Below are positions 8,008 to 17,057 of a DNA stretch of 64,000 nucleotides, piece by piece. The stretch's first letter is position 1. Each line of letters starts with the position of its first letter. The notes beneath the pieces were generated by a model, which was given only the letters and a program-made list of their open reading frames with translations, ran no database searches and was not told the DNA's origin. Source of the DNA: Nocardiopsis composta. GTDB taxonomy: Bacteria > Actinomycetota > Actinomycetes > Streptosporangiales > Streptosporangiaceae. The stretch covers positions 930,001-994,000 of the forward strand of contig NZ_JACHDB010000002.1 in the NCBI RefSeq assembly GCF_014200805.1, written 5' to 3'. Position numbers and translations under genes: made by a program.

Positions 8008-9168
8008 GTGACGACGGACAACGGCAGCGCTTCCCGGGAGCCCGCGGCGCGCGACAGCGGCGGCAGGCGGTCCGGCTGGCTCATGGCCCGCCCCTACGGG
8101 ATCCCCATCTACGTGACCCCCTCCTGGCTGGTCATCGCCGCCATCATCACCATCCTGTACGAGCCCGTGGTGGAGTCGCTGCTCGGGCTGGGGGCGGCCT
8201 CCTACCTCGTCGCGTTCGTGTTCGCCGTGCTGCTGTACGCCTCGGTGCTGGTGCACGAGCTGGCGCACGCCGTGGTCGCCCGGATGTTCGGCATCCCGGT
8301 GGAGCGGATCACGCTGTTCATGCTCGGCGGCGTCACCGAGATGCGGGGCGAGGCGCGCACCCCGGGCCGGGAGTTCCTGATCGCCTTCGCCGGCCCGCTG
8401 CTCTCCCTGGTGCTGGCGGCGGCCGGGTGGGCGGCCCAGCTTTTCGTCCCGCCGGACACCGTGCCCGGGGTGCTGCTGTGGCAGCTGTTCGTGGCCAACC
8501 TGCTGGTGGGCGTGTTCAACCTGATGCCGGGGCTGCCGCTGGACGGCGGCAAGGTGGTGCGCTCCGCGGTGTGGGCGCTGACCCGCAGGCCGACCGCGGG
8601 CACCGTGGTGGCGGCCTGGGGCGGCCGGGTGCTGGCGGTGTTCGTCGTCGGCCTGCCGTTCCTGCTGTACCTGCCCTCCGGGCGGATGCCGAGCGTCTTC
8701 ATGGTGCTGCTGGGGGTGCTGCTCGGCGGCTTCATGTGGATGGGGGCCGGGTCCGCGCTGCGCGGCGCCCGGTTCCGGGAGCGCATCCCCCGGCTGCGGG
8801 TGCGGCTGCTGGCCCGGCGCGCCGTCGCGGTGCCCTCGGGGACCCCGCTGGCCGAGGCGGACCGCCGGATGGCCGAGGCCGACGCCGGCGCGGTCCTGGT
8901 GACCGACTCCTCCGGAGCCCCGGTCTCGATCGTCTCGCACGACGCGGCCGGGGCGGTGCCGGAGGAGCGCCGGCCGTGGATCTCGGTGGACCACGTCTCC
9001 CGCGCGGTGACCGGCGGCGCCGTCATCGGCGCGGACCTGGAGGGCGAGCGGCTGCTCGCCGCGATGCGCGCCCACCCGGCCGCCGAGTACCTGGTGGTGG
9101 GGGAGGACGGCGGCGTCTTCGGGGTGCTGCGCACCAGGGACGTCGACGACGCCTTCGCCGGGATCTGA
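8008..9168 (+). CDS. site-2 protease family (M50) metalloprotease with C-terminal CBS-like region
   Basis: The 386-residue membrane protein contains the zinc-binding motif LVHELAHAVVA (HExxH) in a hydrophobic segment near residue 87 and the second ligand motif NLMPGLPLDGGKV (the N/DG motif) near residue 170-182, with further membrane segments between and after. From about residue 275 a soluble tail resembles paired CBS domains (PLAEADRRMAEADAGAVLVTD, EYLVVGEDGGVFGVLRTRDV). This Rip3-type arrangement cleaves substrates within the membrane, often anti-sigma factors; the substrate here is unknown. The GTG at 8008 is supported by a leaderless -10. Confidence 0.92.
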   Translation: MTTDNGSASREPAARDSGGRRSGWLMARPYGIPIYVTPSWLVIAAIITILYEPVVESLLGLGAASYLVAFVFAVLLYASVLVHELAHAVVARMFGIPVERITLFMLGGVTEMRGEARTPGREFLIAFAGPLLSLVLAAAGWAAQLFVPPDTVPGVLLWQLFVANLLVGVFNLMPGLPLDGGKVVRSAVWALTRRPTAGTVVAAWGGRVLAVFVVGLPFLLYLPSGRMPSVFMVLLGVLLGGFMWMGAGSALRGARFRERIPRLRVRLLARRAVAVPSGTPLAEADRRMAEADAGAVLVTDSSGAPVSIVSHDAAGAVPEERRPWISVDHVSRAVTGGAVIGADLEGERLLAAMRAHPAAEYLVVGEDGGVFGVLRTRDVDDAFAGI

Positions 9169-9203
9169 CCGGGCCCGCCTTCTCCGTCGGGTGTCCCGAG
9201 GGG

Positions 9204-9677
9204 TCAGCGGCGGGCGCCCTCCGGCCAGACGACGGTGGTGGCCCGGTCGGCGGCGCGCGCGTAGTCGACGATGTCGGCGGTGCCGCCGGGGCCGCGGGCC
9301 GGGCGGCCGTCCCAGACCGCGATCAGCTCGTCGCAGTGGTCCACCATGTAGTGGCCGGCCTCCAGGTGGGCCCGGGCGGTGGAGTCGACGTGCGGCAGCC
9401 GGTGCACCAGGCGGGCGTGTGCCAGCAGGGCGTCGTAGACCGGGTGGTGGTCGGCGGGCAGGCCGGCCCGGTACCGCTCGGCGGGCACGATCGCCTCCAG
9501 CGGCGCGCCCAGGTCCAGCACCGCCCGGGCGAACAGCGCGTCGGCGCCGTCGGCCAGGCAGGACAGTCCGATCAGGCGGCCCCGCAGCGGCTCCAGCCGG
9601 GCGCGGATCGCGCGGTCGATGAGGGCCTCCGCGTCCGGAGGCAGGCCGCGGTGGCCGGTGATGGCGATGCGTCGCAC
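9204..9677 (-). CDS. SLOG-fold (DprA/LOG-like Rossmann) protein of unknown function
   Basis: The 157-residue protein begins with a beta strand and glycine loop (RRIAITGHRGLP), followed by SCLADGADALFARAVL, a mid-region with ERYRAGLP and a C-terminal DELIAVWDGRPARGPGGTADIVDYA motif. That order matches SLOG-superfamily nucleotide-binding proteins related to DUF1273/YpsA and DprA. The predicted role is binding or sensing a nucleotide or its derivative; no effector domain is fused. It stands between the M50 protease gene (convergent) and an XRE regulator on the same strand. Specific function cannot be assigned. Confidence 0.75.
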   Translation of the reverse strand: MRRIAITGHRGLPPDAEALIDRAIRARLEPLRGRLIGLSCLADGADALFARAVLDLGAPLEAIVPAERYRAGLPADHHPVYDALLAHARLVHRLPHVDSTARAHLEAGHYMVDHCDELIAVWDGRPARGPGGTADIVDYARAADRATTVVWPEGARR

Positions 9678-9885
9678 GGTGACGCTCCCTCCCCAGTGGT
9701 TCGGGGACGCGGGCCCGACCCCGTCCGGGCGGGCCGTCCCGCCGGAGCGGACCGGGCCGCGGCCGGGCCCGGGAAACAGGCCCTGTCCTGGGAATACCCG
9801 GCCGGGGCGGGAGCACGGCTCCCGGCTGCGGGCGATGTGCCGCGGGCGGACCGCGCAGAGCGGCCGGCCCCTGCGGCGCGGCGCT

Positions 9886-11193
9886 TCACAGCACCGCGGG
9901 CAGTCCCCCGGTGAGGGCGGCGGTGAGCTGGTCGTCCAGCCGGTCGGCGCCGGGGCCGCGCACCCGGTAGGCCCGGCGGAAGCCGCGGACCCGGTCCACC
10001 ACCCGCTCGGACTGGAGCCGGACGCCGACGGCCAGCGCGTCGGCGGCCAGCCGGAGCGCCTCGTCGCCGTCGCCGGCGTCGGCGTGCGCCTTGGCCAGCT
10101 CCACCTGGAGGATCGCGCTCTGCTTGGGGCCCGGGCGGGTCCCGGTGAAGGCCTCGGCGAAGGCGGCGCGGGCCTGGTGTGGCCGGTGCAGCCGCACCGC
10201 GGCCAGCGCCCGGTAGCCGGCGACCTTGGCGTGGTCGAAGGCGAACACCCAGGGCCAGGGGGGTTCGGCGTTGTCGGATCGGTTCACCGCCTGCTCGGCC
10301 AGGGCGATCTCCTGGTCGGCCTCGTCGCCCGCGCCCATGCCCGCGTGGCCGAGCGCCCGCACGCAGGCCAGCCAGGCGGTGGCGGTGGGGTGGGCGCCGG
10401 GGCTGAGCCGGCGGCCGGCCTCGTGCGCCAGCGACAGCCCCAGCGCCGGGTCGTCGGCGTCGATCTCGAAGGCGGCGAGGCTGCCGAGCATGTAGACGTC
10501 GAGCAGGCGCTGCCCGGCGCGGCGGGCGCGGTCGACCGAGGCCCGGTAGAAGGCCCGGGCCGATCCGGCGTCGCCCATGTCGGCGTGGAGCCAGGCGGCG
10601 AACCCGGCGGCCTCGCTCGCGGCCGCGGCGACGTCGGCGGCGAACGGGGTGCCCTGGGCGCGCTTGAGGGTGCGCCCGGCCAGTTCGACGTGGGCCACCG
10701 CGCCCCGGGCCAGGTCGCGGGCGGGGGAGGAGGCGTCCAGGCGCCTCTGCCCGCCGGTGATGGCCCGCAGTGTGACGGCGGTCTGCTCGTGGATCTCGCT
10801 GTCGGCGGCGGCCGTGTCGCCGCGCCGCTGCGCCGAGGTGAGCGGCAGCGCGAGCGCGGAGACGGTCACGGCCTTGCCGAATTCCCTGCGTCGCGTGGGA
10901 TCAGCCCCCTTAGCCGGTTCGGCGGCGCCGCCGAACCGGAGCAGGTGGAGCGGGATCCCCAGGCGCCCCGCGAGGTCGCGGACCTGGTCGATGGTGAGCG
11001 ACTGCTGGCCGTTGACCACGCGGGACACCCAGCTCTGGGAGTAGCCGACCGCCTTGGCCAGCTCCCCCTGGGACCAGCCCCGCGTGCGGCGGATGTCCTC
11101 GACGATCGTGGCGATGTCGCAGGTGGCCAGTGCCGCTGCGGTGGCCGGGCGCGTCCAAAACTCCGGCGGCAGAGCGCCGTCTCGCTGGGGCAT
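9886..11193 (-). CDS. XRE-family helix-turn-helix regulator with TPR-like C-terminal region
   Basis: The 435-residue protein has an HTH_3 domain at about residues 30-85 (GWSQGELAKAVGYSQSW, then RVVNGQQSLTIDQVRDLA). The remaining 340 residues are alpha-helical repeats rich in Ala and Leu (RAFYRASVDRARRAG, AWLACVRALGHAGMGAG), resembling the TPR-like signal-sensing region of large actinomycete XRE proteins. It probably responds to a ligand or peptide and represses itself or the divergent small gene at 11355. The ATG at 11193 has TAACCT six bases upstream, indicating a leaderless transcript. Confidence 0.85.
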   Translation of the reverse strand: MPQRDGALPPEFWTRPATAAALATCDIATIVEDIRRTRGWSQGELAKAVGYSQSWVSRVVNGQQSLTIDQVRDLAGRLGIPLHLLRFGGAAEPAKGADPTRRREFGKAVTVSALALPLTSAQRRGDTAAADSEIHEQTAVTLRAITGGQRRLDASSPARDLARGAVAHVELAGRTLKRAQGTPFAADVAAAASEAAGFAAWLHADMGDAGSARAFYRASVDRARRAGQRLLDVYMLGSLAAFEIDADDPALGLSLAHEAGRRLSPGAHPTATAWLACVRALGHAGMGAGDEADQEIALAEQAVNRSDNAEPPWPWVFAFDHAKVAGYRALAAVRLHRPHQARAAFAEAFTGTRPGPKQSAILQVELAKAHADAGDGDEALRLAADALAVGVRLQSERVVDRVRGFRRAYRVRGPGADRLDDQLTAALTGGLPAVL

Positions 11194-11199
11194 GAGCCT

Positions 11200-11205
11200 A
11201 GGTTA
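11200..11205 (-). promoter_or_regulatory. -10 hexamer TAACCT for XRE gene
   Basis: Read on the minus strand, TAACCT lies six bases before the ATG at 11193. Confidence 0.55.
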
Positions 11206-11210
11206 GGGTC

Positions 11211-11260
11211 GCCACCTGGGGTTGGTGGCTATGTGTGAGAGAAATGATGCTATGCGTAGC
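11211..11260. promoter_or_regulatory. possible operators between XRE gene and small gene
   Basis: Two short inverted repeats lie in a relatively AT-rich divergent region: GCCACC-N7-GGTGGC (11211-11229) and GCTA-TGCG-TAGC (11249-11260). Position next to an XRE gene suggests autoregulation; the binding is not demonstrated. Confidence 0.35.
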
Positions 11261-11354
11261 CTGCATATCGCTGTCCCCGAAGCCGTCGGTGGTGCAGAGT
11301 CAAGGGACTGAAGTCCCTGTGTCGCAGGGATTCCGAACACAATCAGGAGGGTGG

Positions 11355-11729
11355 ATGAGAGGGGAGACCCGCGGGTCCGAAAAGCCCTGTCTGGCCGGAA
11401 GCGGCCATGAGCTTGACCGGGGCGCCGATCCCGGCTGGGCGCGTGCGCTCAGCGGGCTCACCGCCGAACTCCGCTCGCGCGGCCTGGACGTCGGCATCGA
11501 CGGGCGCACCGGCGTCGTCGAGGCGACCGTCGAGGGGGCCTCCCGGCGCACCCAGCGGGCAGTGCTCCGCCCGCACCGCGGCCGGCTGTGGTGGTGGCTC
11601 CGCTGGGAGGAGGCCGCCGGCGCCGGGCGCGCGATGCGGCACGCCCCGCTCACCCCCGCCACCCGGACCGGGGACGCGGCCCGCAGGATCGCCGGCGTGA
11701 TGGGCCCGTCCCGAACCCGCCTCCACTAG
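11355..11729 (+). CDS. small uncharacterised protein
   Basis: I do not recognise a family. The 124-residue product has a charged N-terminus, an amphipathic segment (ALSGLTAELRSRGLDVGI), a strand-like stretch GVVEATVEGASRRTQRAVL, a Trp-rich motif LWWWLRWEE and a C-terminal helix DAARRIAGVMG. The ATG at 11355 has AGGAGG at 11345-11350 with good spacing, which favours it over the ATG at 11244. It is divergent from the XRE/TPR regulator, a common pairing in actinomycetes, so the two may form a regulatory pair. No membrane segment or signal peptide is seen. Confidence 0.6.
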   Translation: MRGETRGSEKPCLAGSGHELDRGADPGWARALSGLTAELRSRGLDVGIDGRTGVVEATVEGASRRTQRAVLRPHRGRLWWWLRWEEAAGAGRAMRHAPLTPATRTGDAARRIAGVMGPSRTRLH

Positions 11730-12207
11730 ACCACTCCCTCCCGCCCCCCGAAGTGCCCTCCGCGTCCTCCCCGGCGCGCGGCGGGCACGCCCTCCCCTCT
11801 TCCACCGCGGTCCTCGTCCGCGGTGGAAGAGGGGTGCGGTCCGGTCGGGTCCGCGCCCGCTCCCGCACGGGAGCGGGGCCCGCGGCCGGATGCCGGGCGG
11901 GGCCGCCCGCATCCTCCCCTCGCGGGCCGGCCCCGCCCTTCCGCCGCGGACGAGGCGGTGCGGTGCCGGCGCACCGCACGGCCCGGGCCGGCCTTCGCTC
12001 CTCTTTCCTCCTCGGCCGTCTGCGGCGCCGGGCGGCACCCGGCGGGGCCCGCCCGCGGTGCGGCCCGGCCCATCGGGCTCCGGACCGCCGTCTCTGCCCG
12101 GCCCCACCGAAAGGCGCCGCCTTCTGCACGAGCGGGAGGGCGCCGGGGGAAAGCGACGGAGCTGACCCGGCGCGGGGACCGACGCGAGAGGGCTCCGCCG
12201 CGGCCGC
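11730..12207. other. convergent intergenic region with a strong hairpin
   Basis: No gene is apparent in these 478 bp. It holds the hairpin at 11794-11834 and otherwise G+C-rich low-complexity sequence. Confidence 0.55.
11794..11834. terminator. bidirectional terminator-like hairpin
   Basis: Perfect 17-nt arms (CCCCTCTTCCACCGCGG and its complement) flank a 7-nt loop between two convergent genes. There is no T-run, as is usual in high-G+C actinomycetes. Confidence 0.65.
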
Positions 12208-12996
12208 TCAGCGCGGGAAGCGCTCGGCGGCCAGCAGGGCCGCGCCGACGATGCCGGCCGAGTTGCGCAGCCGGGCCGGGACGATCTCCGCGCGCGTGCG
12301 CACGCGCGGGAGGAACTTGTCGGCCTTGCGGCTGACCCCGCCGCCGACCACGATCAGGTCCGGCGAGAGCAGCTTCTCCACCTCGTCGTAGTAGCGCTGC
12401 AGGCGCTCGGTCGCCCACTCCTCGTACGACAGCCCTTCGCGCTCCTTGGCCGCCGAGGAGGCGCGCGTCTCGGCGTCGTGCCCGTCGATCTCCAGGTGCC
12501 CGAACTCGGTGTTGGGCACCAGGTGCCCGTCGGTGATCAGGGCGGTGCCGATGCCGGTGCCCAGGGTGGTCAGCAGCACCACCCCGCGCACCCCGCGGGC
12601 CGCGCCGTAGCGGTGCTCGGCGACCGCCGCGGCGTCGGCGTCGTTGACCGCCGCCACCGGCCGTCCGGTCACCGCCTCGCACAGCTTCTCCACGTCGGTG
12701 CCGACCCAGGAGCCGTCCACGTTGGCCGCGGTGCCCACGACCCCGCCGCGCACCACCCCGGGGAAGGTCACCCCGATCGGGGCCCCCTCGCCGGCGTGCG
12801 CGCCGATCCGCTCGGCGATGCCCGCCACCACCTGGGCCACCGCCTTGGGGGTGGAGGGGTGCGGCGTGTGGATCTTGACCCGGTCCGTGGTGAACGCCCC
12901 CGTGCCCAGGTCGACCGGGGCGCCCTTGATGCCGCTCCCCCCGATGTCGATGCCCAGCCCCACGCCGTGCGCCGCGGCCGCGCCGTCACTCGCCAT
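12208..12996 (-). CDS. ppgK: ROK-family polyphosphate glucokinase
   Basis: The 262-residue protein is a short ROK kinase without an N-terminal DNA-binding domain. Visible motifs are the phosphate loop [14 protein letters not shown] near residue 15, the catalytic segment [27 protein letters not shown] and [12 protein letters not shown], where the usual zinc-cluster cysteines of ROK proteins are absent, as in PpgK. These actinobacterial enzymes phosphorylate glucose with polyphosphate and/or ATP in the cytoplasm. The ATG at 12996 follows a GGAGAGGG-type ribosome site on the minus strand. It is divergent from trmI. Confidence 0.87.
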   Translation of the reverse strand: MASDGAAAAHGVGLGIDIGGSGIKGAPVDLGTGAFTTDRVKIHTPHPSTPKAVAQVVAGIAERIGAHAGEGAPIGVTFPGVVRGGVVGTAANVDGSWVGTDVEKLCEAVTGRPVAAVNDADAAAVAEHRYGAARGVRGVVLLTTLGTGIGTALITDGHLVPNTEFGHLEIDGHDAETRASSAAKEREGLSYEEWATERLQRYYDEVEKLLSPDLIVVGGGVSRKADKFLPRVRTRAEIVPARLRNSAGIVGAALLAAERFPR

Positions 12997-13098
12997 GATC
13001 CGCCCTCTCCGGTGCAGTCGGTGCCGCGGACCCGGTGGATCCGCACTGTGTGCAATGCCCGCTCGGCCGCCGATTACGCCGTGCCCGACCACGGCGGA

Positions 13099-13104
13099 TA
13101 ACCT
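13099..13104 (+). promoter_or_regulatory. -10 hexamer TAACCT upstream of trmI
   Basis: TAACCT within GGATAACCTGG fits TANNNT and lies about 100 bases before the GTG at 13201, in the divergent region shared with ppgK. Confidence 0.35.
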
Positions 13105-13200
13105 GGGCGCTCGCGCAGTCCGGCGGGAGGGGCCGGCGCCCGGCAGCGGCGGTGTGCCCCGTTCCCGCGCCACCGAACGACCCCGGAGAAACGAGCACCA

Positions 13201-14163
13201 GTGACCGGCATCCACGGCCGCCGAGGCCCCTTCGGCGACGGCGACATCGTGCAGCTCACCGACCCCAAGGGGCGGATGCACACCATCACTTTGAAGGCCG
13301 GTACGGCGTTCCACACCCACCGGGGGCGGCTCGACCACGACGACCTGATCGGCAGCCCCGAGGGCAGCGTGGTCCGCTCCACCTCGGGCACCGCCTACGT
13401 CGCGCTCCGCCCGCTGCTGCTGGACTTCACCCTGTCCATGAAGCGCGGCGCGACCATCGTCTACCCCAAGGACGCCGCGCAGATCGTCGCCCAGGCCGAC
13501 ATCTTCCCCGGCGCCCGGGTGATCGAGGCCGGCGCCGGCTCCGGTTCGCTGTCCAGCTGGCTGCTGCGCGCGGTCGGCGACCGGGGGAAGGTGTACTCCT
13601 TCGAGCGGCGCGAGGACTTCGCGGCGATCGCCAGGGAGAACGTGCGCCGCTACTTCGGCGAGGTGCCCGCAGCCTGGGAGCTGACCGTGGGCGACCTGAA
13701 CGAGCGGCTGGCCGGCCCGGACGCGCCCGCCGACATCGACCGGGTGGTGCTGGACATGCTCGCCCCCTGGGAGTGCATCGGCCCGGTGGCCGAGGCGCTC
13801 ATCCCCGGCGGGCTGTTCTGCGCCTACGTCGCCACCACCACCCAGGTGTCCCGGGTGGTGGAGGAGCTGCGCGAGCACGGTTCCTTCTACGAGCCGCACG
13901 CCTGGGAGACCATGGTGCGCAATTGGCACGTGGAAGGGCTGGCGGTCCGCCCCGACCACCGGATGATCGGGCACACCGGGTTCCTGGTCACCGCCCGCCG
14001 GCTGGCGGACGGCGCGGAGGCCCCCGAGCGGCGCCGCCGCCCGGCCAAGGGCGCCTACGGCGAGGACTGGGCCAAAACGCGCGAGGGGCGCGCATCGGGA
14101 GGCTCCGGGGAAAGCGGTGCGGAAGGTGCCGCGAAGGGCGCGCCGGAACCCGCCGGGGACTAG
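13201..14163 (+). CDS. trmI: tRNA (adenine-58-N1)-methyltransferase
   Basis: The 320-residue protein matches bacterial TrmI (Rv2118c type). An N-terminal beta domain ([46 protein letters not shown]) is followed by a Rossmann methyltransferase domain with YPKDAAQIV, the SAM loop [13 protein letters not shown] near residue 115-127, the acidic strand end SFERREDF and [13 protein letters not shown]. It methylates N1 of A58 in the T-loop of tRNAs. The Lys/Arg-rich tail from about 275 is variable. Its place just upstream of mpa is conserved in actinobacteria. The start is GTG at 13201. Confidence 0.94.
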   Translation: MTGIHGRRGPFGDGDIVQLTDPKGRMHTITLKAGTAFHTHRGRLDHDDLIGSPEGSVVRSTSGTAYVALRPLLLDFTLSMKRGATIVYPKDAAQIVAQADIFPGARVIEAGAGSGSLSSWLLRAVGDRGKVYSFERREDFAAIARENVRRYFGEVPAAWELTVGDLNERLAGPDAPADIDRVVLDMLAPWECIGPVAEALIPGGLFCAYVATTTQVSRVVEELREHGSFYEPHAWETMVRNWHVEGLAVRPDHRMIGHTGFLVTARRLADGAEAPERRRRPAKGAYGEDWAKTREGRASGGSGESGAEGAAKGAPEPAGD

Positions 14164-14214
14164 GCCGGGACGTTACTTTCTCATTACGCCGGGTGCCTCA
14201 TTACCAGTCTGACC

Positions 14215-14220
14215 TAGGCT
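14215..14220 (+). promoter_or_regulatory. possible -10 (TAGGCT) upstream of mpa
   Basis: The 169-bp trmI-mpa gap is markedly less G+C rich than its surroundings and contains TAGGCT in CCTAGGCT. It would give a leader of about 110 nt. No clear -35 is visible. Confidence 0.35.
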
Positions 14221-14332
14221 TTCACAAGATCGAAAAGTGAGTCCTCAAACACTTGCGGAGCACCGGAGGTTAGGAATAGTCCATGGGTAGGTAGGGTTCC
14301 GAGTAGTCGTCCTCTTATAGGAGGTGGCGGAC

Positions 14333-16090
14333 GTGGCCGATCGCGACGACGAGCGTCAGGCGGAGCGCGACCGAGAAGTCGAAGAACTCACGGCTCAAGT
14401 CTCCTACTTGGAAAAGGAGCTCAGCGTAGTCCGGCGCAAGCTCGCCGATTCCCCCCGCCATGTGCGGCTCCTGGAGGACCGACTGCGTGAGGCGCAGGCC
14501 AACCTCGCCGCGGCGAACGGTCAGAACGAGCGGCTGGTCTCCACGCTCAAGGAGGCGCGGGACCAGATCGTCGCCCTCAAGGAGGAGGTCGACCGGCTGG
14601 CCCAGCCGCCGTCCGGCTTCGGCGTGTTCCTGGAGTCCCGCGAGGACGGGACCGTCGAGATCTTCACCAACGGCCGGAAGATGCGGGTGAACGTCAGCCC
14701 GTCGGTCGAGGTGGAGGAGCTCAGCCCCGGTCAGGAGGTCATGCTCAACGAGGCGTTCAACGTCGTCGAGGCGCAGTCCTTCGAGACCGTCGGCGAGGTC
14801 GTGATGCTGAAGGAGACGCTCGGCGACGACCGGGTGCTGGTGATCTCCAACCACGACGAGGAGCGCATCGTCCGGCTGGCCGAGCCGCTGCGCGAGGAGG
14901 CCATCCGCCCCGGCGACTCGCTCCTGCTGGAGTCGCGCTCCGGGTACGTCTACGAGCGCATCCCCAAGTCGGAGGTCGAGGAGCTCATCCTCGAAGAGGT
15001 CCCCGACATCGCCTACACCGACATCGGCGGCCTCAGCGGGCAGATCGAGATGATCCGCGACGCGGTCGAGCTGCCCTACCTGCACAAGGACCTGTTCTAC
15101 GAGCACCAGCTGCGCCCGCCCAAGGGCGTGCTGCTCTACGGCCCGCCCGGGTGCGGCAAGACGCTGATCGCCAAGGCGGTCGCCAACTCGCTGGCCAAGC
15201 AGGTCGCCGAGCGCACCGGCCAGGACGTCGGCAAGAGCTTCTTCCTCAACATCAAGGGCCCCGAGCTGCTGAACAAGTACGTCGGCGAGACCGAGCGGCA
15301 CATCCGCCTGGTCTTCCAGCGGGCCCGGGAGAAGGCCGGCGAGGGCACCCCGGTGATCGTGTTCTTCGACGAGATGGACTCGATCTTCCGGACCCGCGGC
15401 TCCGGCGTCTCCAGCGACGTGGAGAACACCATCGTCCCCCAGCTGCTCAGCGAGATCGACGGCGTGGAGGGGCTGGAGAACGTCATCGTCATCGGCGCCT
15501 CCAACCGGGAGGACATGATCGACCCGGCGATCCTGCGGCCGGGCCGGCTGGACGTGAAGATCAAGATCGAGCGGCCCGACGCCGAGGCCGCCCGGGACAT
15601 CTTCTCCAAGTACATCACCGAGAACCTCCCGCTGCACGAGGACGACCTCGCCGAGCACGGCGGCTCCACCAAGGCCACCGTGGACGCGATGATCCAGCGG
15701 GTCGTCGAGCGGATGTACGCCGAGACGGAGGAGAACCGCTTCCTGGAGGTCACCTACGCCAACGGTGACAAGGAGGTCCTCTACTTCAAGGACTTCAACT
15801 CCGGGGCGATGATCCAGAACATCGTGGACCGGGCCAAGAAGATGGCCATCAAGGACTTCATCGACAACAAGTCCAAGGGCATCCGGGTGTCGCACCTGAT
15901 GCAGGCCTGCGTCGACGAGTTCAGCGAGAACGAGGACCTGCCCAACACCACCAACCCGGACGACTGGGCCCGCATCTCCGGTAAGAAGGGCGAGCGGATC
16001 GTCTACATCCGCACCCTGGTCTCCGGCAAGAAGGGCGCGGACTCCGGCCGGTCCATCGACACCGTGGCCAACACCGGCCAGTACCTGTAG
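14333..16090 (+). CDS. mpa: proteasome-associated AAA+ ATPase Mpa/ARC
   Basis: The 585-residue protein has an N-terminal coiled coil (about 8-90) that recruits Pup, an OB-fold interdomain (about 95-220) and an AAA+ module with Walker A GPPGCGKT (270-277), Walker [11 protein letters not shown] (340-349) and arginine-finger region [17 protein letters not shown]. It ends in GQYL, the motif that docks on and opens the 20S core. Mpa unfolds pupylated proteins and threads them into PrcAB. Ribosome site AGGAGG at 14319-14324 overlaps an earlier GTG at 14324, so the GTG at 14333, eight bases beyond it, is the better start. Confidence 0.96.
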   Translation: MADRDDERQAERDREVEELTAQVSYLEKELSVVRRKLADSPRHVRLLEDRLREAQANLAAANGQNERLVSTLKEARDQIVALKEEVDRLAQPPSGFGVFLESREDGTVEIFTNGRKMRVNVSPSVEVEELSPGQEVMLNEAFNVVEAQSFETVGEVVMLKETLGDDRVLVISNHDEERIVRLAEPLREEAIRPGDSLLLESRSGYVYERIPKSEVEELILEEVPDIAYTDIGGLSGQIEMIRDAVELPYLHKDLFYEHQLRPPKGVLLYGPPGCGKTLIAKAVANSLAKQVAERTGQDVGKSFFLNIKGPELLNKYVGETERHIRLVFQRAREKAGEGTPVIVFFDEMDSIFRTRGSGVSSDVENTIVPQLLSEIDGVEGLENVIVIGASNREDMIDPAILRPGRLDVKIKIERPDAEAARDIFSKYITENLPLHEDDLAEHGGSTKATVDAMIQRVVERMYAETEENRFLEVTYANGDKEVLYFKDFNSGAMIQNIVDRAKKMAIKDFIDNKSKGIRVSHLMQACVDEFSENEDLPNTTNPDDWARISGKKGERIVYIRTLVSGKKGADSGRSIDTVANTGQYL

Positions 16091-16115
16091 GGACGCGGCT
16101 CGAAGCAGCATGAAG

Positions 16116-16142
16116 GGGCCCGCCGGGGATTCCGGCGGGCCT
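16116..16142 (+). terminator. terminator-like hairpin after mpa
   Basis: GGGCCCGCCGG and CCGGCGGGCCT pair around GGATT, 26 bases after the mpa stop, followed by CTCTG. The position isolates mpa from the inserted block downstream. Confidence 0.7.
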
Positions 16143-16209
16143 CTGCCGTTCCCCGGCCTGCCCGGAATCCCGCGACGGCGGGGCGGCCGTCCGCATCCCC
16201 GGCGGCCTC

Positions 16210-16833
16210 TCAGCCGAGGGCGGCGAAGACGGCCATGGCGGCGGCGCCGATCAGCCCGCCGACCGCGACCTGGCCCGGGGTGTGGTCGCCCAGGTGCACC
16301 CGGGACCAGCCGACCAGCAGCGCCGCCGGCCAGGCCGCCGCCGCGGCGGCGGGGCCGTAGAGCGCGCTCAGCGCGGTGGCGGCGCCGAAGGCCACCAGGG
16401 AGTGCACCGAGACCTTCCACTGCGCCCGCTCGGTGATCGCCCAGGTGACCACCAGCGAGGCCGCCATGCACGCCACCAGTACGACCAGGGCGCGCGGCGC
16501 GCCCGCCGCCCACATCAGCAGCGTGCCGGCGGCGGTGGAGCCCAGGCAGACCGCCAGCGGGAGCCGGCGCTGCTCGCGGCGGCGGACGTGCCGGTCGGTC
16601 CAGGCGCCGGCGCGCACCCCGTAGAGGATGGCCGCCATCGGCACCGCGGCGCCGAAGACGGCGGCCAGGGCGCCCCAGCCCAGCGCGGGCAGCGCGGCGC
16701 CGGTGGCGTGCCAGGAGGTGCCGAACACCAGGACGGTGACGACGACGGCGGGCGCCAGCCCTTCGGTGCCGATCCGGGCGAGCAGGCCGAGCGGGCCCCG
16801 GCGGCGGTCGGGGGCGGCGGTCTCAGCGGGCAC
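16210..16833 (-). CDS. PAP2-superfamily-like membrane phosphatase
   Basis: The 207-residue protein has about six hydrophobic segments after a short polar N-terminus. Near the C-terminus it carries two PAP2-like motifs: KVSVHSLVAFG (equivalent of the SGH motif, His present) and GWSRVHLGDHTPGQVAVGG (SRxxLGxHxxxQ, with Gln where Asp is common). It could be a lipid-phosphate phosphatase, though the first motif (KxxxxxxRP) is not evident, so activity is uncertain. The GTG at 16833 has AAGGAG eight bases upstream on the minus strand. It starts the block inserted between mpa and dop and shares its strand with a two-component system. Confidence 0.7.
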   Translation of the reverse strand: MPAETAAPDRRRGPLGLLARIGTEGLAPAVVVTVLVFGTSWHATGAALPALGWGALAAVFGAAVPMAAILYGVRAGAWTDRHVRRREQRRLPLAVCLGSTAAGTLLMWAAGAPRALVVLVACMAASLVVTWAITERAQWKVSVHSLVAFGAATALSALYGPAAAAAAWPAALLVGWSRVHLGDHTPGQVAVGGLIGAAAMAVFAALG

Positions 16834-17057
16834 GGGCAGGGCTCCTTCACGTGGTGTTCTGCGCCGCCGGCGGCCGGGGCCGAGCCCGAGCGGCACCTCC
16901 CCGGCATGCCTGCTGGGGCCGCAGGCGAGCCCGGTGCCTCTCTCCGCCGGGCGGACCGGGGACGGCCGCCGGCGCGGGCCGCACGCCGGGGCGGGCCGGT
17001 ACGGGGGCGGCCACCGGGCCGAGGAGTCCCACCGATGGCGCGGCGCGCGCCGCGCCG

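Noticed and set aside
7110-9677. Defence island made of RecB-type nuclease, M50 protease and SLOG protein
   Set aside because: The genes are on different strands with separate promoters and match common housekeeping families; no known defence system has this set. Kept only as a low-interest note for the SLOG gene.
14315-16513. 732-codon minus-strand frame opposite mpa
   Set aside because: Its translation is a Leu/Val/Asp/His-rich mirror of the Mpa codons with no domain; mpa is unambiguous.
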